A DNA stretch of 64,000 nt from Erythrophleum ivorense (GCA_026724425.1 JAIUCV010000005.1:36987784-37051783), one strand, 5' to 3'; counted from the first letter of the stretch, positions 26,560-39,450 are shown. Notes: a model not told the origin generated them from the sequence alone. A program made the numbers and translations.

Positions 26560-28928
26560 AATTCCAGGTTACTCGTTAAAATCATCCAAATACAATCATA
26601 AGTACCAATTTCATGATGATTCATATTATATAATTAGTCTTTATACTTGGCAATACATGATGCAATGTGGTAATTATATAACATAATAAGCAATGATAGT
26701 ATACCTACTATACAAACCTATTTAAACAAGGCATTCAAGCCTATACACTACTAAGCCATCACAGTAAGCTTCCATTAGCTTCTTCTCATTATTAAAAGGT
26801 ATAGTATCTGAAAATGTTAGCCCACAACTAAAGTGATATATAAAATGTCAGTAACAAAAAGACAAATTCCATATATATGTATAAATTAATCAACATAATG
26901 CTTTGCATGAACAATTATAACAAGAGGAAAGTATGCATCATTTCAAATGAATAAGGGAGGGGCACAATTCTATACTAGCAGTCACATCCAATGAGTTATT
27001 GGCCAACAACTAAGGGAGGGGGCACAATCACGGCATAAGCTCTCTATTGAGTGTAATCACGACTCAATGCATTCCTAAAAGTATTATCATGACTCAGTGT
27101 ACAATCATGGCACAATGCACAAGTGAAAGTATGATCACAACTCTATATACAAAGACATGATTATGGTTCAAGTCATACAATTAGTAGTCAAACTAATCAT
27201 TAATAATCAAAGTAGTATGTACAAGCAAACATATGGTCAACACTACACATATCCATGGAATTAACCTTCAGTTACCTCAATGAAGCCTAATCACTTTTCT
27301 TCTAGCTACCAACATAATCTAAAAGGCCCACCAAGTATAAGACAAACATAGTTATCATCATTTAATAGTTGTTATCAAAAAAAGTTTTCTATCCATTGAT
27401 TACTTTCATCAATAATCTATTAAAAATTACTTACTCACATTTCTAAAGAGTCGGTTGCACCAATTTAAGATCAAACCACCAAGAACTAATAATAAGTCAC
27501 TCCCAACCTTTTTATTTTCGTACATATAACAACCATGCACTAAAAATTAATACAAATGATGAAAATTCAGCACATACACCTCAAAAAATGGTAGGAGACA
27601 CTTACCCAATCTTTCATATAACTAATGGAACTAATTTAAAGCTAAAACAACTTGAGTTCATAAAAGGCTATTTCCAACATCTTTATTTTCACACAAACAT
27701 CCAGCCATTCATTAAAATTAGCTTATAACATGAAATCTAAGCAAGGTTACACTATAAAATGAAGACAAACACTTACCTAATGGTTTCACTAACTTTAAGC
27801 TTTGAAAATCTTGTAATAACATACCAAGAACACACATTTCAAATCTAAGGTTTGGGTGAATCTTCACTAAATGTAAAACTAATGGAACCAAAATGAAAAG
27901 GAAGATAAGGGGATCAATTTTTGTAAAACTTACATTGGCTAAATCTTCCTCTAGAAATGCAGATTAAAACCAAAAGTGCTAGAGAACCCTAACCTCTTCT
28001 CCTTATGCAAATTTTTCTTTTGATAAGTCTGTAGTCCAAATGTTTTAGCACTATATAATAAGTAATAATTCATATTTAGGGTTTCAAGGAAGGGCGACTA
28101 ACCTAAGGGCATTTTTGTCTAAGTGGGTATTGTTTTTTATAGTTGGGCTTTAGTTAGATAGGCCTAATTGAGTAAAGCCTCCGATAAAGCTTAAATAGGG
28201 CTTTTATAATTTATTCTTAGCCTAATAAAATTAATTATGGAGCCCTAATTAAAAGTTAGCCCAATTAAATTTAAATATATAGTAATATTTTATTTTTCAT
28301 CAAAAATTGACAAGTAATAATTATTTGCCTTAAAATGTCTAAAATAATTATTTTCTTAAAATTTATTATTTTTAGAGTTTTTCCTAAAACTCTATTTTCT
28401 ATAATTTTTTTAAATTTCTCATAATAATTCCTTATTTTCCAAATTAAATACTTAATCCTCACTAATCTTGTTTAATTTATTTATAAATGTAACAATTTTT
28501 GAAGATATGAGAAAATTTGAGGTTGGTGTAAGAAGCTAAAACACGTGCACAACAATGCCATTGTTTCTGTCTAGGGCAACAAGTGCTACATGGTAGCACC
28601 TTAAGTTGAAGCCACAATGCCATACCTCCCTTAAAATGTTTGTTTTGTACATTTTTCTTTAAATTTTTCACTTAATTTGCTAAGGATTCATCTTAGATTA
28701 ATTTTAGACACTACTGGGGATATGCATGGAGTAAAATAAGCTATGAAGAATGTTAGGGTAATCAATTTGATTTCTTTTAGAATTTTATCCTTTAGGAACT
28801 TGGTAAATAAGAATGGTTTAATTATGTGAAACATATGATTAGGGAATGGTTTATTCTTGAGAAACCTCAAAGTTAAGTAAAGACACAAGAAATTAAACAT
28901 ATTTTTATACAAAGAAGAAATACATATA

Positions 28929-28943
28929 CATATATATATATAT
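28929..28943. repeat. (TA)n microsatellite
   Basis: A short uninterrupted TA run. Confidence 0.85.
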
Positions 28944-29610
28944 GATTAAAGACATATCAGATTTCCATACACCTGAAATTCCTTAATGTTAAAGAATGTC
29001 AATGACCTTAATAATCATATACCAGTGATTGGGATTTTATATGACTTGGATGATTTCTTTAGACTTAGACTCTAATTAGATTTGCATTACTTAAGTAATT
29101 ATACTAAAAATAACATTAGGTGAATCATTGATCCATGGTCTATCTATACTCTTACTTATTGATGGGCAATTATTTATGCTTTTATTTACCAATGTTATTT
29201 TATATTGACAAGAATGATTGTGTACTAATTGTGATTCATAACCCAGATGACTTAGAATATAATTAAAGGATTAAATGATTATGAGTGTGATGCTTATCTA
29301 ATGTTAAAACAAGAAATGATATTTAAGGCAAAGATAAGGTCTTCAAGGAATGGATTCTTGATAAGAGATAGTCTTTAAAGATGAGATTCTATGAGTTCCC
29401 AATTTTATAACAAGTCTTTGAAAGACTAAATTTTTAAGGGATGAAATTCTAATAGGGCTATGTAAATAGTATCCTTAAAGGGCAAAGAACCTATAAGGAA
29501 CTATCTAAAATGAAATGTAGAATCTAATTATCATAAAATAGTGATCAAGTTCATGCATTAGATAATGATTTAAATAAGGCATTAGACAGCCAAGATAAAA
29601 TTGTTATTTA

Positions 29611-29857
29611 TGTCAATAATAACAATTATTTAGGGTTTATTAAATAAATATTTTTTATTTATTTGTCTATTTAGATTCAGTTTTAGATAAGTTTCTATTT
29701 TAAATGAAAATAGATCTTATCCTTTAAAATAGAACTCGTATCCCTATCCTTTTAAGAAGCTTGTTATTCTCTTGTATCCCATTTATCATGTACATTTAGA
29801 TGAATAAAAATAAGGGAGAATAACAAGAAAAAATTCCTCTTTTTAATGTTGCCTTTA
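29611..29857 (+). repeat. 5' LTR of the copia element
   Basis: It begins TGTCAATAATAACAATTA and ends near GTTGCCTTTA. It aligns throughout with the right LTR at 37659-37907, including the shared segments TTTATCATGTACAT and AATAAGGGAGAATAA. Confidence 0.8.
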
Positions 29858-29866
29858 ATACTAAGA

Positions 29867-29879
29867 TGGTATCAAGGCC
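29867..29879 (+). other. Primer-binding site
   Basis: TGGTATCAAGGCC lies nine bases after the LTR end. It resembles the initiator tRNA-Met complement used by copia elements, with small changes. Confidence 0.65.
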
Positions 29880-29903
29880 TGCAACATAGACTTCATCCTG
29901 ACA

Positions 29904-30768
29904 ATGACAAAAATAATGATGGTTGGCTCCACTAAAAGCATGAGCTCTTTAAGTAGAATGCCTGAAAGCTCTACCCAAGGTTTTACCCAGTCTTTTGTTT
30001 TTTCTTCATATGAACAACCTTTTCAAATCACCATTCACAAATTAAATGGTAAAAACTATCTAGAGTGGGCTTAATCTATAAAACTTGTGATTGATGGCAA
30101 ATGTAAATTCGGCTATCTCATTGGTGAAATCAAACAACCAGCTATGAATTACTCTAAATGGCAACATTGGAGATCTAAAAATTCCATGGTAACAACATGG
30201 CTAATCCACTCAATGGAAAGCACCATTGGAAAACCATTTATGTTCCTTCCTATGGTGCAAGATGTGCGGGAGGCAATTTTGTGACACATATTGTGATTTG
30301 GACAGTCACTCCTAATTATATGAACTCAATGCTTGAATGTGAAACACCAAATAAAGAGACCTAGATGTGACTACCTATTATAATCAACTCATTTCCATTT
30401 GGCAGAAGCTAGATCTATCTAAGGAGGAAGAATGGGAAAATCCCAATGATAGTATTTGGTATGGAAAGAAAATTGAACACCACAAACAATTTGTGTTTCT
30501 TTCATGTCTCAATAAGGAACTAGATGATGTTTATAGGAGAATTTTGAGCAAACAACCTCTACCTTTTATTCGTGAGGCTTTCAATGAAATTCATAGAAAA
30601 GATGCACAGAGAAATATCATTCTTAGACCGGCCACTAAAGCTCATGCACCCATGGATATAGATGCATTTGCTTTTGCTATTTATGGAGCTAATGCAGATA
30701 GTGACAATAACCATGGGAGGTCAAAGCTATGGTTTGATCAATACAAAAAAATCATGACACACACGTGA
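29904..30768 (+). pseudogene. Copia gag remnant
   Basis: An ATG at 29904 opens a frame that gives ITIHKLNGKNYLEWA, then a TAA at 30072-30074, then continues as SIKLVIDGKCKFGYL. This is the N-terminal half of the copia gag. The frame is lost after 30284, and the second half resumes at 30367 in another frame with TYYNQLISIWQKLD and VFLSCLNKELDDVY. Near its end, the place where a zinc knuckle normally starts reads WFDQYKKIMTHT, so the expected cysteines are gone. The product would package element RNA; this copy cannot. Confidence 0.75.
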
Positions 30769-31019
30769 AACTTGTTGAAAAATCCATGGGAAACCCAAAA
30801 TTTGGACGAAGAAGCTACAAAGTGATATACATGCATTTCAAGTAAGACATGATGAACTTGGGCAATCTAACTCCTCAAATACTCTATCTTTCACTAAGGA
30901 ATAGATAGACCACCTATAATTTAAGATCAACGATTAAATTCAAACTCCATTCCTTCTTATTCTTTAGCTTAATAAGGTAATTTAGCCATCTCTGCCTTAA
31001 TAAATATTTATCCATTTGT

Positions 31020-31290
31020 TCTTGGATAATTGATTCTAGGGCCATTAATCACATGACTAATTCCTTTCAATTTTTTAACACTTATAAACCATGTATAGGA
31101 AATCAGAAAATCATAATTATAAATAGATCTTTTTTAGCTATAGCTAGAAAAGGAACTATCATTCTCTTTCTTTCCTTTACACTCCATGATATTCTCCATG
31201 TACCTATCCTTAATTACAATCTTGCATCTATTAGTAAATAACCTATGGTTTAAAATGTAATGTCAAATTCACTATTCCTATGTGTAAATT
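31020..31290 (+). pseudogene. Copia protease and start of pre-integrase
   Basis: The frame reads WIIDSRAINHMTNSF at about 31024, a position where copia proteases have D-S-G, so the triad is altered to DSR. Further on, LHDILHVPILNYNLASISK (31180-31238) is the standard junction into the pre-integrase region. The reading is then interrupted at 31321 by insertion D and resumes at 35038 with VRKNERLYFLEEE. Confidence 0.7.
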
Positions 31291-31320
31291 TTAGGATTTA
31301 ACATCAAGGAAGATGAAAAA

Positions 31321-34300
31321 TGTAACACCATAAATTCTAACTCATTTCATGTCATTCTTAAGCATTCTATCATGATTCATATAGGCTTTTCATAGAAAAA
31401 GAAAGGATAATGGGATTAATTTCGCTTTGCGTCATATCTAAAAATTTTAATCCATGTCACGTGGACCGTGTGAGCTCATACTATACTTTCTCATATTTAA
31501 TTACATTATTATAACTCATTTTCATCCCAAAAACATGCCTACAACTCATAGAAATTGAAATGGGGCATGGAAAATGGAAGTTCATTCTTGGCCAGAATTG
31601 GCCTCTTTTTTGGGTAAACTTTGGAAAATCATAACTAAATCCAGAAAAATTGAAAACATGCAATCTTAGTCATTCTGGAAATTTTGGGATGCATACTTCA
31701 TGAAAAAAAATGTGTACAAGTCATAACATCCTACACACAGAGCGTTTGACAGGAGAAATGGTCTAGAGGTCAGATTGGGTCCTGATGCTGTCACAGTTTA
31801 CTGATATGAACTTCAAAAATGTTCAATTAATTCAACAAAAATCCAATCTATGCAAATGATACCAATTTGGAAAGATATGGATGTCACTAGAGAGAAAAAA
31901 TATCTCCAGATCAGTTCATTAAGCCCAAATCTCAGAATTCGATGGAACAGTACTTCTGGTCGGGCAAGGCTACTGATACTGGACAGAAACTTCAAAAATT
32001 CATATCTTCCTCTCTAGACCTCCAAATGAGGTGCTTCTAGTTGTCAAAAGTCACTGTGATTTCCTAGTTTCTCTGTATAAAATTTCATGGCAATTAGACA
32101 TCATTTGAATCTCAAATGATAGAAAATAATTTCAGACCAATTAAATAGTGCAGCAGACTAAATCCATAACATTTGCCAATTTCAAAAAATCATTAAATAT
32201 TCTGTAGACCTCCGAAAATTATGATCATTAGATTCCCAGAAATCTCTCAATGAGACCTAATTGCAACCTAATCTCAGATCAAGATTAACTCATTTGGCCA
32301 AAAAGTGACTTAGGGTTCCATAATGGTCAATTTTGGCTTCATATACGGTACCAAAGTTGCCAAATAGATTTCCCTTGGTCTTGGCACCTTTTGGGCAAGT
32401 CTAAAAGTACATTTAAGACTTGTGTGAGCTACCCAAATGGTCACAAACCTCATACATCTCATTTTGGCCTTCTCACCCACACTTATGCACATTTACATCA
32501 AACTTCCAAATTGCATAATTTGGCATTACATACTCAAATTGTATTCTAGAGCTCATACATCATATCCATAGTTATAAACATCACATAATTGCATATTTAT
32601 ACATGTCTCAAGGTTCAGAACACATTTACAACCTCATATACATGATAAACCATCATTATAGTTCTAAACTCAATCAAACAAGGCACAAGGTTGTCAATCT
32701 CTCTTCCTCATTGTTGTTGGCTCCCTTCACCATAATTGCTTGGTCCACCTAGCATGTTAGGTCATTGGAGAGGAGAGGATGAGGTTCAAAGAATCACAAT
32801 AGCTCATCTCCCATTCAATCACACATAATATGTACAAAGCAAGCTTTTCAAATACATGTATAGAAAAATAGAAGTCATGGACATTTTCAAAGCAACCTTG
32901 GCATATAAATCAATCATACAAGACATTCAAGAGTTCCCTAAGTGTTTGGATTGGCCTCACACCTCTCCTCATGGATTTTGGACTTGCCTTACCCATTCTT
33001 TAAGAGCTTTAGACTCAACCATACTCTTGGGAGCCCACTTTGCTTTTGGGAGACTTTTTGCTATGTCTCAACCAAGCTCAAGGGTTCTTGGTTCATCTTC
33101 ACCAAAGGGAAGAGTTCTTGGCCTCTTCTCACCCAAGCAAACTCATACAAACATCATAGATTCATTTAAAACATAACATGGCATTAAGGATCATGAAATA
33201 TAAAGGCATGCTAGTATACTTTTCTTAGCTTGAAAATACACATACACACATTCTAAGACAAGCTAAACACACATCCATGCATGAGAGAAGGTGGAGAGAG
33301 CTACCTTGCACAATTTCACACACTTTTTCCTTAGCTTTCAAGCCTCCTCTTTCGGCCACACACCCACAATTTGGTGGAGATAGTTTCTCTTAGCCAAGAT
33401 ACAATTTATGGAAGCCAATTAGGTCCATAAAATATATTCTAAGGCTACATCATTTGATAAAATACTAGATTGCTTTATAGGCTCCATTATGGTCTATAAT
33501 CACATCTAATGAAGCAACACCCATCAAATAACTTTTATACCTCATTCTTTCTTTTCAATGATGATTTTTAACTCTTTTTAAACCTCTTGGAGTCATCATA
33601 TCATTAAAACAAAGGGCCTAGTATCATGTTGCTTCTTTAGATCCTAATATGGAACCTATGGCACCAATTCACTTCCTTTGAGTTCTAAATTTTTTCTAAG
33701 GCCTCTACTCATCTTCACTCATCACATATGACTCAAGAATGGCCTTAGAAAAATTTAAAACCCTCTATAGCTATAGGAACTTGCCTAGGCTGAGACTATA
33801 GGGAGAAGAAAAGTTCATGGCCTTCTTGATTTTTCCTTGATGGGAGACACACTTGGGAGGCTTCTTAAAGGTCTTAGAAGCTCAATTAAACACTTACATA
33901 GCCTAGGAAATTCATGAATCAAAATAGATTTTACAAACTCTTCAAAAATCCTACACTTTGCTAACTTGAAATTCAATGGCTTTTACTTGGTTTCCTTTGC
34001 ATATTCTAAATTCCCACACCCTAATTCATGTGATTTATTCTTGGTTTGGCCAGAAATTTAATCCCTCATGGCTAGTCTTAAATAGGGGGGAATTGAAGAG
34101 AAGAGGAGCAAGGAGACTTAAGCTTAGGAAGTAGTAAAATACCTTGGATTCTTAGTTTTCTTGATTTGTTCTTCACTTGGCTAGCCTCCCCTCACCAAAT
34201 CTAAAAATTCCACCTTTGTTCTGCTTTCAAAATAGCACCAACTTAAATGCCAAAACCATGAGAAGGAAGAGGAAGAAGAGGGGAAGAAGTTTAATAAGGC

Positions 34301-35037
34301 AAGGAGTAGGAAAAAGTGGCTAAAACTTATATTTTTCAAAGCTTCTTCTTTCTTCCTTGGCCTCCCCTCTTGTGCGCCACTCTTAGCCCTTCTTAATTCT
34401 GTTTTAATGTGTGAGAGAGTAGGTGAGGAGATCTGAGCAGAGGAGGGACGTTTTTTATAAGCTAGGGATTCATTTAAGCAACTTTCAAAATTTGTAATTT
34501 AGTCCCTCTTCGTAGTTTTGTTCGTTTGGGCTCATTTCAACTCCTTTTTAAAATTTGTCTTTTCCATCATATTCCTTAGACTCTAAAGCATAAGAATTGC
34601 CTTTGGAATCACTCAAAAAGGATCTAAAATCATTCTGAACTATTCGGTCAAAGTTTCGGTCAACCGACAGCAAAAATTGCTCGTCGGAGGAGTTTCAACT
34701 GTTCTAGGGGTTCTCATGGTATTCAGGGCCTCTGAGAACCCCAGAAAGCTCAAATTTTCCATTTAAAAAGCCCTCCTATGAGATTTCAAAATTTTTTAGA
34801 AATTACAAAAATGCCTCTACTTTCTTCAACAAATTTTCTGAGCTCTTCTGGCTCTAGTTTTTGGGCATCTTAAATCTCAAATCCTTATTTTCTAATATTT
34901 AAAATTTTATCATAATTTTAGTTGGCCCAAATTTCTTCTATTTCAAGGACTTCCTTTTATATTTGGCCCATTTCTGACGTTTACAGAGAAACCGAACATC
35001 ATGTTTCTCACGTTTACGAAGAGACCAGATGTTACAA
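31321..35037 (-). mobile_element. Large solo LTR-like insertion D (3.7 kb)
   Basis: It starts TGTAACACCA and ends CAGATGTTACA, near-inverted termini like those of insertions A to C. It has the family minisatellite (32935-33155), the right-hand block AATTTAGTCC followed by TTTGGGCTCATTTCAAC, and no protein domains. It splits the copia pre-integrase reading frame cleanly between 31320 and 35038, which supports the boundaries. The flanking pentamers (AAAAA and ATTAA) do not form a clear duplication. Confidence 0.7.
32935..33155. repeat. Diverged minisatellite in LTR D
   Basis: Degenerate units of about 31 bp with GGACTTGCC, GAGACTTTTTGC and TCACCC-like cores correspond in place to the arrays at 9086 and 15514. 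Confidence 0.5.
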
Positions 35038-35800
35038 TTAACAATGTTAGAAAAAATGAAAGACTCTATTTCTTGGAAGAAGAACTATCCTTATAAAGAC
35101 AAGATCAAAAGACCTATTTTAGTTCTATTTTTTATCCTTTTAAGGATGAAATAATGTTATGGCATCTTAGATTAGGCTGCCCAAGTTTTTAATATCTAAA
35201 ATATTTTTTTCCCAAATTATTTATTAATAAAAATCCTTCCTTTTTTCAATGTGAGATTTGTAAAATTACAAAACACCATTGTTCATTCTTCTAAATATAG
35301 CCATATAAACCATTAACACCTTCTATTTTAATACATAGTGATGTTTGGGGTTCTTAAAAAATCACTACTATTTTGGGTAAAAGGTAGCTTTTAACATTTA
35401 TTGATGATTATACCTATGTTACATGGGTTTTTCTTCTTAAAGAGAAATCAGAAATAACACCCCTTTTACAACATGGTTCTCACTCAATTTCAAAGCAAAA
35501 TTCAAATATTTAAAAGTGATCATGGAAAGGAATAATTTCATGCAATTATGGGAACCTTTTTTTAATGATAAAGACATAGTATATCAAAGCACTTATCTTC
35601 ACACCCTTCAACAGAATGGAATGGTTGAGAGAAAGAATAAACATTTCTTGGAAGTTGCACAAGCTTTATGTTTTACAACTAAGGTTCCAAAATACTTATA
35701 GGGGGATGCAATACTCACAACCACTTAATCAATAGGACGCTAAGTAGAACATTACAATTTAATGCACCTTTAAATATTTTCAAAAATTATTATACAACTT
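35038..35800 (+). pseudogene. Copia pre-integrase and integrase remnant
   Basis: The pieces read LWHLRLGCPSF (about 35157), then FIDDYTYVTWVFLL (about 35398), SDHGKE (about 35516) and HTLQQNGMVERKNKHFLEVA (within 35590-35660). These are the zinc-binding start, catalytic core and GMVER-type C-terminal part of a copia integrase, which would insert element DNA into the host genome. They lie in different frames with stops in between, so the enzyme is inactive. Confidence 0.75.
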
Positions 35801-36399
35801 TAAGGCTGGTTTTTGATATTCCCTTAAAAGTATTTGGCATCACTATTTTTACTCACATTCATGATGTTCAAAAGGGAAAATTATATTCCTAAGTATGAAG
35901 ATGCAATTTTGTTGGCTATCCTCCTAACCAAAAAGGATACAAGTGCTTTGATCCTATCTCTAAGAAAATTATAATGTCAATGGATGTCAACATTTTTTAA
36001 AGATAAACCATATATATGTTTTTACTTCTCACCTCCAAAAGGAGAATCTTAATGGGGATTTGAATCTGCCTTCTTCTAATTTAGGTTTAAATCTTACTTT
36101 TGACCTTGACATGTTCTAAAATAAATCTGAATTATAAAAGGTTCAAATTGAATTTGATGGAGGCATAATGTTGAATAAAATTTTAGATGAAACAAATAAT
36201 TTGGAAGCTACTAATGATAGGCAAACTTCTATGATGCCATTATGTGATTATAAAAATACAAATAGATTTAAAGGACTTGTTTTTCCAAGGAAACACCTAG
36301 AACAAGAAATGGAGAATTCCAACTTCCAACATTGCCAAGAGTCCAACCAAAGAGGAGATCATGAGTTAGACAAAATGATAGATAATTTTATTCTTTTAT

Positions 36400-37650
36400 C
36401 CATTGCTCTAAATCTTGATTGGCCATTACATCAACAAGACATAAAAAAATGCATTTCTTAATGGAAAGTTGGTAGAAGAAGTTTACATGGATGCCCCACC
36501 CTGTTTCATAGAAGAATTTGGATCCAAGTTGTGTAAACTAAAAAAAAAATCTTTATATAAGCTTAAATAGTCACCTAGAGCCTTGTTTGAAAAATTTGTG
36601 AAGTTTGTAATAAGCCAAGGCTATATTCAAGGACGAAGTGATCATACACTATTCTGGAAGGCTTCAATAGAAGGAAAGATAGGTGTATAAATAGTTTATG
36701 TTGATGACTTTATTCTCATAGAAGATCACTTGAATGAAATACACAAATTTAAACATTGTTTGACATTTGAGTTTGAAATTAAAGATCTAGGACAAATGTG
36801 ATATTTCCTTGGTATGGAAATTGCTAGGTCCAGAAAAGGTATAGTTGTATCATAATGAAAGTATGTCCTTGATTTGTTAGAAGAAATAAGGATAAGTGGA
36901 TATAGACCATCTGATATACCGATGAAATTTAATTCAAAACCTGGAGAAATAAAAGAAGGGATCCCAGTTGATACAAATAGATACTAAAGATTAGTTAGCA
37001 AGTTAATCTACTTATTTCATACAAGACTTTATATGTCTTTTGCAGTAAATGTAGTTAACCAATTTATGCATTCTTCTATGGAAGAACATCTTGATGCTAT
37101 TTATCGAATCCAAAAGGTATCTAAAAGGTACTCCTGAAAAAGGCTTATTCTTTAAAAAAAGTGAACAGAAGGAACTGAGGTGTATATTGATGCAAACTAG
37201 ATAAGATCAATAGTCGATAGAAGATTTATATCTAGTTATTGTACCTTCTTATGGGAAATTTAGTTAAATGGAGGAGTAAAAAACAAAGTGTAGTAGCAAG
37301 AAGCCGTATAGAGGTAAAATTCTAATCTATGACACTAGAATATGTGAGGTGCTATGGTTGAAGAGAGTCCTAGAGGAACTTAGAAGACTAATTAGTCATC
37401 TTATGAAGTTATATTATGATAGCAAGGCTGCAATGAGCATTACACACAATCTTGTTCAACATGATAGGACAAAACATATTTAAATTAATAGGTATTTCAT
37501 AAAGGAAAAACTTGAGGAAGGCATTATTTGTAATCTATTTATCCCAATGACACAACAGGTTGCAAATACCTTAATGAAAGGACTTCGATAGCAAAAATTT
37601 GAATTCTTAACTTGCAAGTTGGGAATGATAAATATCTATATACCAACTTA
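36400..37650 (+). pseudogene. Copia reverse transcriptase and RNase H remnant
   Basis: After a linker frame (36168-36461) ending in LHQQDIKKCIS, the RT active-site motif VYVDDFILI lies at 36694-36720, followed by YFLGMEIARS (about 36800) and TRLYMSFAVNVV (about 37020). RNase H pieces follow, with KAAMSITHN and QVANTLMKGL near 37425-37590. Numerous stops and frame changes separate these. They would copy element RNA to DNA and remove the RNA strand. RT following integrase confirms the copia class. Confidence 0.75.
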
Positions 37651-37658
37651 AAGGGAAG
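37650..37658 (+). other. Polypurine tract
   Basis: AAAGGGAAG lies immediately before the right LTR, where plus-strand DNA synthesis would be primed. Confidence 0.7.
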
Positions 37659-37907
37659 TGTCAATAATAAGAGTTAGTTAAGGTTTAGTTAAATACATAT
37701 TTTTTTTAATTTATATGTTTGTCTAGATTCAATTTTAGACAGGTTTCTATTTCAAATTAAAATAGATCTTATCTTTTAAAACAAAATCCTTATCTTATTG
37801 TTTAGAAAGTTTGTTACTCTTTTATATCCTGTTTATCATGTACATCTAAATGAATAAAATAAGGGAGAATAATTATAAAAAAACTCTCCTTTTCAACGTT
37901 GCCTTCA
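37659..37907 (+). repeat. 3' LTR of the copia element
   Basis: It starts TGTCAATAATAAGAGTTA and ends GTTGCCTTCA. It pairs with the left LTR at 29611-29857. Confidence 0.8.
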
Positions 37908-38587
37908 ATAATATCTATTTATTGGAAGAAGATAACCTCTAATTTCATGTATTTGTAGATCCACTCTAAGAGACGCTTTAACTATATTTATTCTTGTTCA
38001 TGATAATGCATTCTAACGATTATAAAGACCAAGAAGAGTAATTTTTCTCCTTGACAGTACTGAAAACTTAAAGTTTCACACCAAGGAGTATGAGATACTT
38101 AGTGAGTTACTTATGATTACGAAAACTTAAGTCTAGATCAAGTTGTATGGGATGCTTGGTAAAGTACTCAAGAAAGAGTCTTCTTTATCACTAGTACTTT
38201 TAAGGTAGGATCATCTACATCTTCTTAGAAAAGCATGTACAATGATACAATGTAAAAATGTACTTATTAAAGTACTAATATATAGAAAATATAAGACACG
38301 TTAAAGCTTTATAAATATAATGTATGCTAGTATGTGCTAAATTTATGTGGCATTTAAATATGATGAACTTAGCTTATTGCATATCACTTATAAGTGTGAT
38401 CTTGGGCATAATGAATGGTATTGTAATGAATATGTGTGTTGTAATAGTAAGGCATGTCAGTATAACCTAAGTTTATGTGATGCTCAAAAGTAATGAATAG
38501 AGCTTTCTACATATTACATTTAAGTTTATGTGATGCTCAACAGTAATGAATAGAGCTTTCTACATATTACTTAAATGTATGATCCTA
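37908..38587. other. Gene-free spacer
   Basis: I see no gene. The only structure is a short tandem duplication at 38469-38574. Confidence 0.6.
38469..38574 (+). repeat. Tandem duplication, 53 bp x 2
   Basis: AAGTTTATGTGATGCTCAA starts both copies (38469 and 38522), which run in parallel through GAATAGAGCTTTCTACATAT. Confidence 0.9.
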
Positions 38588-39447
38588 AGCCTTATTTGGT
38601 TGGTAGATTCTTAAGTGATAAAAATGGAAATAGAAAGATAAATGGAATGTAATAGAAAAAAAAATTGTTTGGTATGAATGAAAAAGAAAGGGATTATATA
38701 TAAATTTGTTTATTTGGTTGGATAAAATAGGAATGGAATGGAAAGTAATAAAAGTTAAAAGACAAAAATACCCTTGTTTAAAAAAAAAAGTTTCAACTAT
38801 TGGAATTTCTAACTGCAAACATGTTCCAACTGCATTACAGTCAAAAACTATTTTGACTATACTTTGGTCAAATAAATTCCAATTGCAATGCAATTGGAAG
38901 TTTTTTTAGAATTATTTGAATTAATTTTTTTAATTTTAAGTGTATGTTTTCTTTTAATAGAAAAATTTTTTTAACCTTATTCAAGAATTTTTTTTTATTA
39001 TTTGAACATTTTTTAAAATTGATTTTCACTATTTTTTATTTCATTATTTGACTTTTTTTAAAAAAATTGAAATTTGGTTTTTATAAGTTTTTTTCTTTTT
39101 GAAAATTTATTATTCTTATTTGTTAAGTAATTTTTTAAGAAATTTTTTATATAATAAATAATAATAAAATATAAGTAAATATAATATAATATATATAATT
39201 TTTCATATAATATAATATAAATATATTATATATATTTATATATGTGTGTGTAATTATAATTAATAGTAGTACAAATGGGAAGGATAAAAATGTCCAAATA
39301 AATATGTTTGAAAAATGCCACATGCGGAAGCAAAGAAAGTGCACAGTATATAGCATTTCGTTTCTGTCCTCAAATCCTGCAACCAAACGTCTTTAGTCGC
39401 AGATTCTTTTTTACTTTCTGTTTCTTTCCATCAAACCAAATGAGGCT
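38588..39447. mobile_element. TIR-flanked MITE, 3-bp TSD CTA
   Basis: The left end reads AGCCTTATTTGGTT, and the right end, read in reverse, AGCCTCATTTGGTT (13 of 14 matching). Both are flanked by CTA (38585-38587 and 39448-39450). A 3-bp duplication and a TTTGGTT-type terminus fit PIF/Harbinger-derived MITEs, although those usually target TAA/TTA. The inside is AT-rich, includes a TA-rich block at 39170-39245, and has no transposase. The frames at 38585-38909 and 39147-39386 are chance. Confidence 0.65.
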
Positions 39448-39450
39448 CTA

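Larger units (their letters stand above)
25646..29610. other. Gene-free, nested LTR debris
   Basis: At 25866 the sequence TGCAACACCCCAAAATCACC looks like another LTR terminus. Blocks such as AAGGGAGGGGGCACAATCAC at 27011 are LTR-like. No paired right end, target duplication or protein domain was found, and the small frames at 28271-28912 are not recognisable genes. Confidence 0.45.
29611..37907 (+). mobile_element. Ty1/copia element with both LTRs, split by insertion D
   Basis: The element has a left LTR, primer-binding site, gag, protease, pre-integrase, integrase, RT, RNase H, polypurine tract and right LTR, all on the plus strand in copia order. It spans 8.3 kb because a 3.7-kb LTR-like element sits inside it at 31321-35037. 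Without that, the element is about 4.6 kb, a normal copia size. The two LTRs differ at many sites, so insertion is old. Every domain carries stops or frame changes. No target duplication is clear (ATTTA on the left, ATAAT on the right). Confidence 0.85.
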
